The position numbers were made by a program, and so were the translations under genes. Below, piece by piece: positions 7,819-16,240 of a stretch of 64,000 bases of DNA. Source of the DNA: Acetivibrio saccincola (GTDB taxonomy: Bacteria > Bacillota > Clostridia > Acetivibrionales > Acetivibrionaceae); the NCBI RefSeq assembly GCF_002844395.1, contig NZ_CP025197.1, forward strand, positions 3,162,001-3,226,000, given 5' to 3'. The notes beneath the pieces are model-generated. The model did not search any database. It worked only from the letters and a program-made list of their open reading frames with translations, and was not told the origin of the DNA. The stretch's first letter is position 1; the number at the start of each line of letters is the position of its first letter.

Positions 7819-8472
7819 TTACAAATCAATTTTTTCAAAACGTTCACAGGCATTCCTGTACGAAAGCAATGTCATCAGAACATAGCACAGCACACCTATG
7901 CCCAATAAGCCCAGCTGCAGTATTATATGTTCAAAACCAAATGCGTTCAACATCATAAGTCCGGGAAAATGATGCAGTGTCTCTCCAATTCCGATGGTAA
8001 GGAAGGCGGCTATAATGTATATTATGAAAGGCTTCCCAAATTTATACGCTGTCTTAAAAAAGCCTCCGATGAATATAAAATTAAACAGGCCAAATATCAC
8101 AAGGGCCATACCGAGAGCAAATGGGGTTGCATTCATCAAAGCATTATTTCTGTAAAGGGATGATTCCGAAAGAATTGTCATTCGCAGTATGGTTACAGCG
8201 ACCATAAGAGCAAAGCTGCACAATTCAATAAAACATGAGAACAGAAATTTAGCTTTTACCACATCTTTTTTTGCAATGGGAAGTAAAATTGAATAAATAA
8301 TATCGTTCGTTTCCCGTGAATTTTGAAAACTATAGAATATGCCAAGGGTAACAAAAAACACCCCACAGAGTATCGGATAACCGGGAAGAAAAAACATAAG
8401 TCCAAAGGCAATAAACAGATAGGAAAGCACAGATGCACTGAGCTTCATTTCTTTTCTTAATAAATTAATCAT
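7819..8472 (-). CDS. ABC-2 type transporter permease
   Basis: 217 residues with about six hydrophobic segments and the usual N-terminal amphipathic LLRKEMKLS start, consistent with the ABC2_membrane_5 family. Substrate unknown. The ATG overlaps the stop of the upstream ATPase fragment (ATGA), so the two once formed a coupled transporter. With the ATPase truncated, the permease has no dedicated energy subunit here and is probably non-functional unless it borrows one. Confidence 0.8.
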   Translation of the reverse strand: MINLLRKEMKLSASVLSYLFIAFGLMFFLPGYPILCGVFFVTLGIFYSFQNSRETNDIIYSILLPIAKKDVVKAKFLFSCFIELCSFALMVAVTILRMTILSESSLYRNNALMNATPFALGMALVIFGLFNFIFIGGFFKTAYKFGKPFIIYIIAAFLTIGIGETLHHFPGLMMLNAFGFEHIILQLGLLGIGVLCYVLMTLLSYRNACERFEKIDL

Positions 8473-8690
8473 TTTAGCTCACCTCTTTCCAGTCTTAAAA
8501 AAGTCTGCTCAAGATTTTCACCTGTCATTGAAAATTGTGTCACAAAATCGGGTTTTGGCATTGCAGCAATGATATTCCCTCCTGATATATACACAATATC
8601 ATCCGCACATTTTTCTATATCGGAAATAATGTGCGTAGAGAAGAAGATTGCAACACCAGTTTTCTTCAACTCGCCGAATATGCTTAACGG
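8469..8690 (-). pseudogene. C-terminal fragment of ABC transporter ATPase
   Basis: The frame keeps the end of an ABC-2 type ATPase: SIFGELKKTGVAIFFSTHII (the H-loop region FSTH), SDIEKCADDIVYISGG, then a helical tail. Walker A, the signature and Walker B are all missing. An in-frame TGA lies just upstream at the junction. At about 8688 the sequence switches abruptly to manganese-catalase sequence on the opposite strand. Confidence 0.8.
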
Positions 8691-9011
8691 TCATGTACCC
8701 GATGCAAAGAATGCAACAATTGGTAATATAGAAGCACACGTATTAACAGGACTTACCCCTATGTTAAGCAATGCATCAGGCTATTTATGGACTGCTGCCT
8801 ATGTAAATGCGACGGGTGACCTTGCAGCCGACATATTGTCCAATATCGCAGCAGAGCAGAGAGCAAAAGTTTTTTCGAATATCTGTATAGGCAAATCAAC
8901 GATAAAGGCGTAAGGGAAATAATCGACTTTTTACTAAACCGTGAAGAAGCTCATATTACTATGTTTAGAGAAGCGTTTAACAGAATTCAGGATACCGGTT
9001 CATTAAAATGA
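8687..9011 (+). pseudogene. Manganese catalase (CotJC/YjqC-like) C-terminal remnant
   Basis: The plus strand encodes VPDAKNATIGNIEAHVLTGL, TPMLSNASGY and TGDLAADILSNIAAEQRAK, then after a one-base shift in the T-run at about 8870, FEYLYRQINDKGVRE, LNREEAHITMFREAFN and RIQDTGSLK. These are conserved C-terminal blocks of the di-manganese catalase family, including the ligand-bearing helices (E-A-H). The N-terminal half is absent and no start or ribosome site exists. Both ends abut unrelated minus-strand fragments. Confidence 0.8.
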
Positions 9012-9542
9012 TAGAGCTCATTGTCTTTAATATCTTGTTCTGCCTTCAGGCAAAGCAGTTCTTCTCTGTGAAATACCTCTTCCTCATCAGATAGGAAAAA
9101 GTAATCCGTAAGAATAAAAAACCCATCAGTCTTTAATGATTTCTGTAACTTTTGATATAGAGGTCTCTTTTCATCCGCTGTGAAATGATGCAGCGATTCT
9201 ACTGAAACAGCCGCATCAAATTGTTCAATTCCAAAGGGAACATCAAAGTATGAACCAAGAATCAGAGTCAATTTCTTATCGCTGTGCTTTTCCCGCAGTC
9301 TGTTAAGCATACCGGAAGCCAAATCAATTCCGGTAACCTTTGCTGACGGGTTCAAGGGAAAGTATTCGTCTAACTCCAATTCTGTTCCGCAGCCAAGATC
9401 AATAACTCGACAACCGGAATGCATAGGAAGACACTTAGCTGTGTATTTATAAAATTCACGTGCTGATTCTATTACAATTCAATTGATGTTCTTCATATTC
9501 TTCCAGCCGTTTGTCAAAGAACTCGCCCATTTTTTCAAGCAT
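8990..9542 (-). pseudogene. Class I SAM methyltransferase remnant
   Basis: The start (ATG 9542 after GTGGAGGAC) reads MLEKMGEFFDKRLEEYEEHQ, then the frame is broken near 9460-9480 and resumes with ESAREFYKYTAKCLPMHSGC. Motif I is DLGCGTELELDEY, with Glu in place of the usual Gly of GCGTG. Motifs GIDLASGML and AAVSVESLHHF follow. The protein stops at NELYHFNEPVS exactly where manganese-catalase sequence begins, so the C-terminus is lost. The longest intact frame is 8987-9424. Confidence 0.75.
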
Positions 9543-9683
9543 AGTGTTTGTCCTCCACAAATTTATATTTGCTAATTTTCTTATAACTATATTTTTGTAC
9601 AAGTCAATGATTTTTCATTTTCCCTAAGAACCTATTTATTTTCTTTCTTAAATTCCCAATTATATGCATATAAAAATTTTGAA

Positions 9684-10627
9684 TTATCTCCTGGTTTTCC
9701 ACAGTGCCATAGGATGATTTTCTATTCGTTTTAAAATCTCTGGATCGTCAAATAATGCCTGAGGTATATATACTTTCTTTTCAAAGTGATCAAGGAATTC
9801 TTTCTCTGAAGGTGTTAAAACAAGTAATTCGGAGAGATAATCCTTAACAACCTTCTTCGCAGTTTCCAAATCAAAAGAATCCCGTTTAGTCAATACTGGG
9901 AGCAAATCCGTCTTTATTTTATAGTTTGTCAAGCTATCAATGGCTGCAGTATTAAACTCTTTAGTAATTTCCTTTGCAGAAATGGCCGCATAAAACACTA
10001 CACATTTTCTTAGAAGTTCTTCTTCCATTTCATCAAACAATTTAAACTTTATCATGTTATATGTATCATAAAGATCCCTCGCAGCACAACGATTTAGAAG
10101 GGCATTAATCTTGCTTCCAAATATTTCAATGGCATTAAGACAGTTTAATTTGTATTCGCTTTCAAAATGTTCCGTTACTATTCGCATTTCCTGTGCCGGA
10201 AATACATGTGCTCGCAAGGAATAATTAATTTCGATCTTAATATTATCCTTGTTTCCTCCCAAATTCACATATTCATATACCCACGAATCCAGACTATGCG
10301 GTTTTTTTGATTTAGGACTTAGGTTATAGCCATCAAGTTCCATGAATCTTGCAAGTGTCGTATTAATAAATTCCCTATTGTGAAGCATTTCCTCTTTGCT
10401 TTCATTAACTAAATAATCAAGGTCAATGTCCACAGATAACCTTGGAAGGTAAAGATGGTTAGATTAATTGCTGTGCCACCCTTTAGAGCCAATTTGCCTT
10501 TCAGCTTCGGTTCAGTGTTTATAAATTCAAGAATATCTGCCAAACGATAAACCTTTTCCAAAGTGTCCCTTACAAATCCAAATTCAGAAGCTCTTTTTGA
10601 TATATAGCTTTTATCGTAATTAAACAA
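9684..10627 (-). pseudogene. abiEii: AbiEii nucleotidyltransferase toxin, frameshifted
   Basis: Two overlapping frames (10409-10627 and 9684-10433) together give a full-length AbiEii toxin of about 310 residues. The first ends after ALKGGTAINLTIF. The second contains the expected continuation LPRLSVDIDLDYL, whose DxD lies in the polymerase-beta-like active site. Loss of one base (an A in ATCTTTACCTTCC) near 10455 explains the break. The start is a TTG at 10627 placed 8 nt after AGGAGG within the end of the antitoxin gene. AbiEii toxins block growth by modifying RNA. As read, the toxin is dead unless the lesion is a sequencing error or is bypassed. Confidence 0.85.
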
Positions 10628-11381
10628 GAAAGTTTCCTCCTTGCTCAGTTATTTGAAAAATATATTCCGGAACCACCAACCTCCATTCATTCACATATTT
10701 TGTACTATCCTTCGTCAGATAACGTGTGCTTTTCCCGGTTTTATTCCTGCAATAGAGTATAAATTCGTCAGATAACTGTAATTGGTCTTTATAATGTTCT
10801 AATAGAAAGCCGGCTTTTTGATATAAAAACTGAAGATTATATGCATCCAAATACTTGATTAATTTATTTTCATTCAAGTATGGTATAGATTCTATACAAT
10901 TTAGCAGCTCTTCAAGACCTCCGATTTTTTCAAAGTCTTTTATACTGTCAACTACTGTACGCTCCAGTGTGGTAACCCGAATTCCCTGTGTATTTTTAGG
11001 CTCCATAACTCCACTTGATATTTTCGATGAAACATATTTGTACGTTATCCCATTGAATTCAAAATCATCAAAGCGTTTTTCAGAAGAAACATAGATCTCA
11101 TAAAACACCTGATTTGATATACCCATATACTCAAAAGCTGAATGATGCGAAAGATAAGCAGTATTATTGACGGCACAAGCTATGTGGTATTTAGTTGCTA
11201 CAGGCTGTTCATCGGCTACATTGATACATGTATATAAATTATTTCTGATTTTCTTCACTAAACCTTTTTTTGACAAACGAAAAACAAGGGATGATGCAGT
11301 CTTTTTATTTCCGACAAGCTTGTATACATCATCCATCGTAAAGGTATTTAGTTTTACGAGCTGAGTATATCCTACCAACAT
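10620..11381 (-). CDS. abiEi: AbiEi-family type IV antitoxin/repressor
   Basis: 253 residues from ATG 11381; GTG at 11387 overlaps the ribosome site AGAGG. An N-terminal winged helix (about 10-60; FTMDDVYKLVGNKKTASSLV, RLSKKGLVKKIRNNLYT) is followed by the AbiEi C-terminal domain (LSHHSAFEYMG, GIRVTTLERTVVDSIKD). Known AbiEi proteins neutralise the toxin and repress their own promoter by binding repeats. The gene overlaps the toxin by 8 bp. Two matching repeats lie in its promoter region. The antitoxin looks intact although the toxin is broken. Confidence 0.9.
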   Translation of the reverse strand: MLVGYTQLVKLNTFTMDDVYKLVGNKKTASSLVFRLSKKGLVKKIRNNLYTCINVADEQPVATKYHIACAVNNTAYLSHHSAFEYMGISNQVFYEIYVSSEKRFDDFEFNGITYKYVSSKISSGVMEPKNTQGIRVTTLERTVVDSIKDFEKIGGLEELLNCIESIPYLNENKLIKYLDAYNLQFLYQKAGFLLEHYKDQLQLSDEFILYCRNKTGKSTRYLTKDSTKYVNEWRLVVPEYIFQITEQGGNFLV

Positions 11382-11408
11382 AGACACCTCTTTAATTTAT
11401 GCTGTAAT

Positions 11409-11431
11409 TTCTTTAAATATAAAGGTATTTA
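11409..11431. promoter_or_regulatory. Proximal AbiEi operator-like repeat
   Basis: This 23-bp box beginning TTCTTTAAATATAAAGG has dyad CTTTA-N4-TAAAG and matches the distal box at 19 of 23 positions. It lies between the predicted start point and the abiEi start codon. Confidence 0.6.
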
Positions 11432-11463
11432 ACAATATTAAAAAGTCTATTTTTGTTACTTTA

Positions 11464-11492
11464 ATTATATCGAATTTTTCTTTATATGTAAA
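11464..11492 (-). promoter_or_regulatory. abiE promoter
   Basis: TTTACA (11487-11492) and TATAAT (11464-11469) are separated by 17 bp on the minus strand. The -35 lies inside the distal repeat, so binding there would block RNA polymerase. Confidence 0.65.
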
Positions 11493-11500
11493 GGAATTTA
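11478..11500. promoter_or_regulatory. Distal AbiEi operator-like repeat
   Basis: This 23-bp box beginning TTCTTTATATGTAAAGG is a direct repeat of 11409-11431, 69 bp away, with the same CTTTA-N4-TAAAG dyad. It overlaps the abiE -35. Confidence 0.6.
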
Positions 11501-11745
11501 CTCAAAAAATAAAGTACAAGAATATGAAAACACGGTTCTTAATTAGGACAATAGTTCTATTCTCTATCAGCTGAATTCAGGCATCAGTTTGATGTAGATT
11601 TTCATTTTAATTTAGGTAAATCTACCCTTATTTTATCACATTAAAATAGGTGAAAAAAATTTTTAACCCTACCGCAATTTGAAAAAATATTTTCACTTTA
11701 CAGTAGGATTATTTTTTATAATATATTGTGGAGGGTGATGTAAAA

Positions 11746-12360
11746 ATGAAATATATCTTCAATGTTCATGAAGGAATTCATGAATATATTAAACTTGGGA
11801 GAAATTATCCTTTTCCACCGCCACCAACTAAAAGATGTCACAATCCAAAATGCAATAAATTAGTTAGTTTCCGCAAACATGGCTTCTATGAAAGATATTA
11901 TTACTCAAAAGAATATAAAGGGAAAATAGTAATCAGACGCTATATATGTCCTCTATGTGGATGCACCATATCATATATTCCTAACTTTTGTTTACCCGGA
12001 TTTATTAATGCAGTAAATCATATTTTTGAATACATATATAATTTATTTTATCGTAAAGGTAGTATTAATTCAGTTATAAACCAACTAAATCTAAAAAACA
12101 ACGTACAGTTTTCAAGGCAAATTCTATACCATTACAGAAAAAAATTCATTAAAAATCTCAATACAATACAAAGTGGATTAAGACAAATAATACACAAAGT
12201 GAAATTACCGGATGAAACTCTTGGAAACACAGAAAAAGCAAGAAACGTTTTAGCAATAGTAGTAAGAGAATTCCCCAACATTCAACTATTCTCTCAAAAA
12301 TACTATCAAGCTACCGCCAAAACATTTCTTGAAACAAGCAATAATGTCTTTGTACTATAA
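11746..12360 (+). CDS. DUF6431-like zinc-ribbon protein of a transposon
   Basis: 204 residues from ATG 11746, 9 nt after GGAGGGTG. An N-terminal zinc ribbon CHNPKC...CPLCGC (about 31-73) is followed by basic, aromatic helical sequence with HYRKKFIKNLN. It resembles DUF6431-type proteins found beside transposase and ExeA/TniB ATPase genes in clostridia; this assignment is from memory of the pattern. It probably binds DNA and helps transposition. The last few residues (after KTFLE) run into the ATPase fragment and may be altered by the deletion. An upstream box AATTTGAAAAAATATTTTC (11676) may be its operator or the element end. Confidence 0.65.
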   Translation: MKYIFNVHEGIHEYIKLGRNYPFPPPPTKRCHNPKCNKLVSFRKHGFYERYYYSKEYKGKIVIRRYICPLCGCTISYIPNFCLPGFINAVNHIFEYIYNLFYRKGSINSVINQLNLKNNVQFSRQILYHYRKKFIKNLNTIQSGLRQIIHKVKLPDETLGNTEKARNVLAIVVREFPNIQLFSQKYYQATAKTFLETSNNVFVL

Positions 12361-12805
12361 TCAAAAAATTACTCCGGTTATTATCCTTGACGAGGTACAG
12401 ATGCTGTCAAACAGCATACTTGAAGAATTAAGGCTTTTATTTAACTTTAAAATGGACTTTGAAAATCCTTTTATATTAATATTGTCGGGGCAATCGCAAA
12501 TCAGGAACAAATTACAGTTAGCGGTAAATGCACCTTTAAAGCAGCGTATAGCCGTAAAATACGTAATGCAGGGGTTAAAGCCTGAAGAACTTTCAGACTA
12601 TATTTTTACAAGGCTAAAGTGTGCCGGTTTACATGAAAATATATTTACCCAGGCTGCAATTGAAGCTATTTATTCTGCATCAAAAGGCGTACCCCGCTTT
12701 GTTAACAGCCTTGCAACCTCAAGCCTTATGTATGCTTGTTCAATAAAGCAAAAACATATAGATGAAGAAATCGTATACCAAGGACAAAAAAATTTTGATA
12801 TCTAA
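12329..12805 (+). pseudogene. TniB/ExeA-like AAA ATPase, N-terminus deleted
   Basis: 158 codons, beginning at TTG within the preceding gene with no ribosome site. The sequence starts just before Walker B (ITPVIILDEVQML) and continues with sensor and lid regions (LSGQSQIRNKL, LKQRIAVKYVMQGL, ASKGVPRFVNSLA). Walker A and about 100 N-terminal residues are missing, so it cannot bind ATP normally. ATPases of this kind select targets for Mu/Tn7-like transposases. An internal deletion fusing the 3' ends of two element genes is the simplest explanation. Confidence 0.75.
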
Positions 12806-12964
12806 AATACTTTTATCTTTAACCGGCAGCCTTAGTCCAACGCTTATCAACCGTTTAAGTAATGATTGTTGTGAACTTATTGAATTTATACTTAAAAGTT
12901 TTCTATTATCAATATTTTGATTAAAATTTTTAAGAGCAGTTAATCTGCTCATTTTTATTATACA

Positions 12965-13130
12965 AATTTGAAAGTGTTATGCAATACTTATTTTTTCAAA
13001 TTTTATTTTGAATCCTAGGAATTTGAAAATTTGATTATCGCGTTCCTATTTTAATTTGAAAATATTCACTAATTTGTGGTAAAATTGTCCTAAAATAATT
13101 TGAAAATATTATCTAATTTAATTTGAAAAT
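12965..13130. repeat. Cluster of AATTTGAAAAT boxes at the element's right end
   Basis: Exact AATTTGAAAAT occurs at 13020, 13053, 13097 and 13120, with a near copy AATTTGAAAGT at 12965 and an inverted TTCAAATT at 12995. Spacing is irregular (33, 44, 23 bp), as with transposase-binding sites and unlike CRISPR. No coding content is visible from 12806 to 13400. Confidence 0.7.
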
Positions 13131-13400
13131 TTACATACAAAGCCTTATAAAATTTTAATCACAATACTACGGCATTTATATATTTCGCAGTAATTGACTT
13201 TTAATAATCATAATTTTTATAAAAAATATTTTGTTAATATTTTTTTAAAATAACGGAGAGTAAGTTTTTTTACTTCTTAAAGTTGGGATGCTGTACAAGT
13301 GCAAAAATAATATACTCCCTTATAATATAATAAAGATTCTAGGAAAAATTATTTTTGAGGATACTTTTTTAAAACATAATAAGAAATTATCTTTATACAA

Positions 13401-13440
13401 TAAAAAAACAATATAAAAAGAGGAGATAATATCTCCTCTT
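13401..13440 (-). terminator. Terminator of hcp
   Basis: A 10-bp perfect stem AAGAGGAGAT/ATCTCCTCTT with a 3-nt loop is followed on the minus strand by TTTTTATATTGTTTTTTT. Confidence 0.85.
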
Positions 13441-13476
13441 GCTCCATTCTCTTTATTATACCGGTTTTTATATTTT

Positions 13477-15105
13477 TCATCCCATAAATGCTTCAATATC
13501 TTCTTCAACTGTGCCAATACCTGATATACCAAATTCTTTTACCAAAACTTTGGCTACATTTGGTGATAAGAAGCTTGGCAAAGTAGGTCCAAGGTGGATG
13601 TTTTTCACTCCCAGGTATAGAAGGGCTAAAAGTACAATTACGGCTTTTTGCTCATACCATGCAATATTATAAGCAATAGGCAGTTTGTTAATATCGTCCA
13701 GTCCAAACACTTCTTTCAGCTTTAATGCAATTACAGCCAAAGAATAAGAGTCATTACACTGACCTGCATCAAGCACCCTTGGAATACCACCTATATCACC
13801 TAAGTTTAACTTGTTGTAGCGGTATTTAGCACAGCCTGCAGTGAGTATAACGGTATCACTTGGAAGTTTTTTAGCAAACTCCGTGTAGTATTCCCTGGAT
13901 TTCATTCTGCCGTCACACCCTGCCATAACAAAGAATTTTTTTATAGCTCCGGATTTAACAGCATCCACTACCTTGTCCGCCAATGCCATCACCTGATTGT
14001 GGGCAAATCCTCCTACAATACTTCCACTTTCTATTTCAGCAGGTGCCGGGAGAGTTTTGGCAAGCTCTATAATTTCTGAAAAATCCTTCTTACCATTTTC
14101 ATCAGCTTCTATATGCTTACATCCGGGATAACCTGAAGAACCTGTGGTGAATATTCTCTTTCTCACATCTTCATTTCTTGGCGGTACAATACAGTTTGTT
14201 GTAAATAATATAGGTCCGTTAAAGGTTTCAAATTCACTAAGCTGTTTCCACCATGAATTTCCATAGTTCCCTACAAAATTATCATATTTTTTAAAGTAAG
14301 GATAGTAGTGAGCCGGAAGCATTTCACCGTGGGTATATACATCTACCCCTGTACCCTTTGTCTGCTCTAACAGCTGTTCTAAGTCAGTCAGGTCGTGTCC
14401 GGAAACTAAAATTGCCGGGTTGTTTCTCACTCCGATATTTACTTCTGTAATTTCAGGATTACCGTACTTAGAAGTATTGGCTTCATCTAAAAGAGCCATA
14501 ACTTTAACACCGTGTTCCCCTGTCTTTAATGTAAGTGAAACAAGCTGGTCAACAGTCAGGGAATCATCAAGGGTAGCTGCCAGTGCTTCATAGATAAAAT
14601 TGCTTACTTCAGGGTCCTCTTTCCCAATGTTTTTTGCATGTTCTGCATAAGCTGCCATACCCTTAATCCCATATATAATCATTTCCCTTAAGGAACGGAT
14701 ATCTTCATTTTCTGTAGCAAGCACACCTATGGTACCTGCTTTTTCCAGCATTTCTTCCCTCGAATTTACCTGGAAAGTTGCTGCATCATGAAAATCAACT
14801 GCTTCTGCTTTTTCTTTCAACCGGTCTCTTACAGAAATCATTTTTTTAATTTGATTTTCAATAGCGTCGGCATCGAAATTTGCATTGGTAATGGTCATAA
14901 AAAGACTGCTAAACATCTCAGGATTTAAACTTTCAAGCTCATCTTTTTTAATTTTTCCCTTTACAACTACATCTGATATCCCCTTTAGCGTATAAATTAA
15001 AAGATCCTGGAGTTTTGCAACACCTTCATTTTTTCCACATACCCCGCGTATTGTACAACCTCTTCCACCTGCTGCCTCTTGACATTGAAAACAAAACATA
15101 GTCAT
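13477..15105 (-). CDS. hcp: Hybrid-cluster protein (hydroxylamine/NO reductase family)
   Basis: 542 residues from ATG 15105, 8 nt after AGGAGG; longer upstream starts lack a ribosome site. The N-terminal [4Fe-4S] motif is C-x2-C-x8-C-x5-C (CFQC...GC...VC). The hybrid Fe-S-O cluster ligands are visible in [26 protein letters not shown] and [10 protein letters not shown]. Length and motifs fit Hcp, a cytoplasmic enzyme that reduces nitric oxide or hydroxylamine in anaerobes. It is a single gene with its own terminator. A 12-bp palindrome TTGCAATTGCAA (15236-15247) lies upstream and may be part of its promoter or an operator. Confidence 0.95.
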   Translation of the reverse strand: MTMFCFQCQEAAGGRGCTIRGVCGKNEGVAKLQDLLIYTLKGISDVVVKGKIKKDELESLNPEMFSSLFMTITNANFDADAIENQIKKMISVRDRLKEKAEAVDFHDAATFQVNSREEMLEKAGTIGVLATENEDIRSLREMIIYGIKGMAAYAEHAKNIGKEDPEVSNFIYEALAATLDDSLTVDQLVSLTLKTGEHGVKVMALLDEANTSKYGNPEITEVNIGVRNNPAILVSGHDLTDLEQLLEQTKGTGVDVYTHGEMLPAHYYPYFKKYDNFVGNYGNSWWKQLSEFETFNGPILFTTNCIVPPRNEDVRKRIFTTGSSGYPGCKHIEADENGKKDFSEIIELAKTLPAPAEIESGSIVGGFAHNQVMALADKVVDAVKSGAIKKFFVMAGCDGRMKSREYYTEFAKKLPSDTVILTAGCAKYRYNKLNLGDIGGIPRVLDAGQCNDSYSLAVIALKLKEVFGLDDINKLPIAYNIAWYEQKAVIVLLALLYLGVKNIHLGPTLPSFLSPNVAKVLVKEFGISGIGTVEEDIEAFMG

Positions 15106-15575
15106 AACACTTTCCTCCTTGTAAAGTAATTTATGGTTATTTTCAGCGATATAAATCACTAACCGGGCACTTAATCTAAATTTATGCTGAATTTATGTTA
15201 AACTTATTTTATCCTTTTATCATATTTATAGTCCATTGCAATTGCAACAAACCGTAAAAATTTATAAATGATTTTTATGAAATAATGGATTTTGTTTTAT
15301 GGTACATAGGTTATGGTATATAGGTTTTTATTTAGTACTTAGAAATTCTATACTTTTTAAACATTGATATGTTCTTTTTCTCTTTATCGTCATATTGTAA
15401 ATATTAATTAATAAAAAGAACGAAATCTTTAGTTTGCAGCATATTAGATATGGCAGGTTTTTAAAAGGAATTGATGTCATAAAACATATACAGAAACACA
15501 TTATAACCTTTTCAAGTCCAAATTCATATAATACCAAAGGATATTAAACTCTTTATGTGGATTTAAGGTGATTGT
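15106..15575. other. Divergent intergenic region between hcp and ytaF
   Basis: 470 bp, very AT-rich. A possible minus-strand promoter TTGCAA-17-TATGAT overlaps the palindrome TTGCAATTGCAA (15236-15247). No RNA gene or credible ORF was seen; the 69-codon minus frame at 15328-15537 has no ribosome site. Confidence 0.4.
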
Positions 15576-16232
15576 ATGACCTTTTCTGTTGTTCTCCTGG
15601 CAATTTCATTAAGCTTAGATGCCTTTGGTGTCGGGCTTTCCTACGGTGTAAGAAAAATTAAAATTCCCATACTTTCTAAAATAATTATATGTTTTTTTTC
15701 TATATTTTATGCTGGTATAGCATTAATAGGCGGTAAATACTTAGCATCCTTTTTACCACAAAATATATCAAAAATCATCGGAATAACAATTTTATTTGGA
15801 ATGGGTACTTTAATTATTATTCAGGCACTGATAAAAAAAGATAACCGGCAGAATTCACTATGCAGCTATATAAATGAAGAAAAAACCCTTGCTAAAATAG
15901 CAATTAAATCCCTTGGAATAACCGTTAAAGTAATTAAAAATCCTATAGAAGGCGATATTGACAAATCAGGTAAAATAGAATTTATAGAGTCGGTGCTTTT
16001 AGGTCTTGCTTTATCAGTTGATGCTATTGGAGTTACGCTGGGAGTTTCCCTCACTGGATTTTATTCTGTTTTTATACCTTTTGCTGCAGGAATTTTTCAA
16101 TTTGCCTTTTTATATGCAGGAACTTACTTAGGTGAAAAATTTACTTTAATTGAAAAGGTAAATAAAAAAGCAATGGCCGTAATGCCAGGATTACTGCTAA
16201 TAGCCCTTGCTTTTATAAATTGCTTTAATTGA
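15576..16232 (+). CDS. ytaF: Sporulation membrane protein YtaF (MntP-like)
   Basis: 218 residues and six predicted membrane helices in two halves, each beginning with a conserved acidic motif: LSLDAFGVGLSYG (about 12) and LALSVDAIGVTLG (about 142). These match the MntP/YtaF family; the central loop of about 40 residues (NRQNSLCSYINEEKTL) distinguishes YtaF from the shorter Mn efflux pump MntP. YtaF is sporulation-associated in Bacillus; transport activity is inferred. It converges with the decarboxylase gene, leaving an 8-bp gap. Confidence 0.85.
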   Translation: MTFSVVLLAISLSLDAFGVGLSYGVRKIKIPILSKIIICFFSIFYAGIALIGGKYLASFLPQNISKIIGITILFGMGTLIIIQALIKKDNRQNSLCSYINEEKTLAKIAIKSLGITVKVIKNPIEGDIDKSGKIEFIESVLLGLALSVDAIGVTLGVSLTGFYSVFIPFAAGIFQFAFLYAGTYLGEKFTLIEKVNKKAMAVMPGLLLIALAFINCFN

Positions 16233-16240
16233 TTTGTCTT

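Larger units (their letters stand above)
11540..13135. mobile_element. Deletion derivative of a TniB/DUF6431-type transposon
   Basis: The block has a zinc-ribbon DUF6431 gene, the C-terminal two thirds of a TniB/ExeA-like AAA ATPase, and repeated AATTTGAAAAT boxes: one at 11676 on the left, and 12965, 13020, 13053, 13097 and 13120 on the right, with inverted TTCAAATT at 12995. Multiple transposase-binding boxes at the ends are typical of Tn7/Mu-like elements. The DDE transposase gene is missing. Exact ends and target duplication could not be found, so the borders are approximate. Confidence 0.55.

Noticed and set aside
9684-10627. Programmed frameshift in the AbiEii toxin
   Set aside because: The break has no slippery heptamer or stem, and AbiEii genes are not known to use recoding; a deletion fits better.
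11409-11500. Short CRISPR-like repeat pair
   Set aside because: Only two copies, and they overlap a promoter and contain dyads; read as regulator operators.
12740-12952. 70-codon minus-strand ORF
   Set aside because: It overlaps the end of the ATPase fragment, lies in AT-rich DNA, and has no ribosome site or recognisable sequence.
12965-13130. CRISPR array made of AATTTGAAAAT
   Set aside because: Repeats are 11 bp, irregularly spaced, with an inverted member and no cas genes.
13320-13532. 70-codon minus-strand ORF spanning the hcp terminator
   Set aside because: It runs through the terminator hairpin and into the end of hcp; low-complexity content.
15328-15537. 69-codon minus-strand ORF upstream of ytaF
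   Set aside because: No ribosome site, biased hydrophobic/Lys content of AT-rich DNA, no family pattern.
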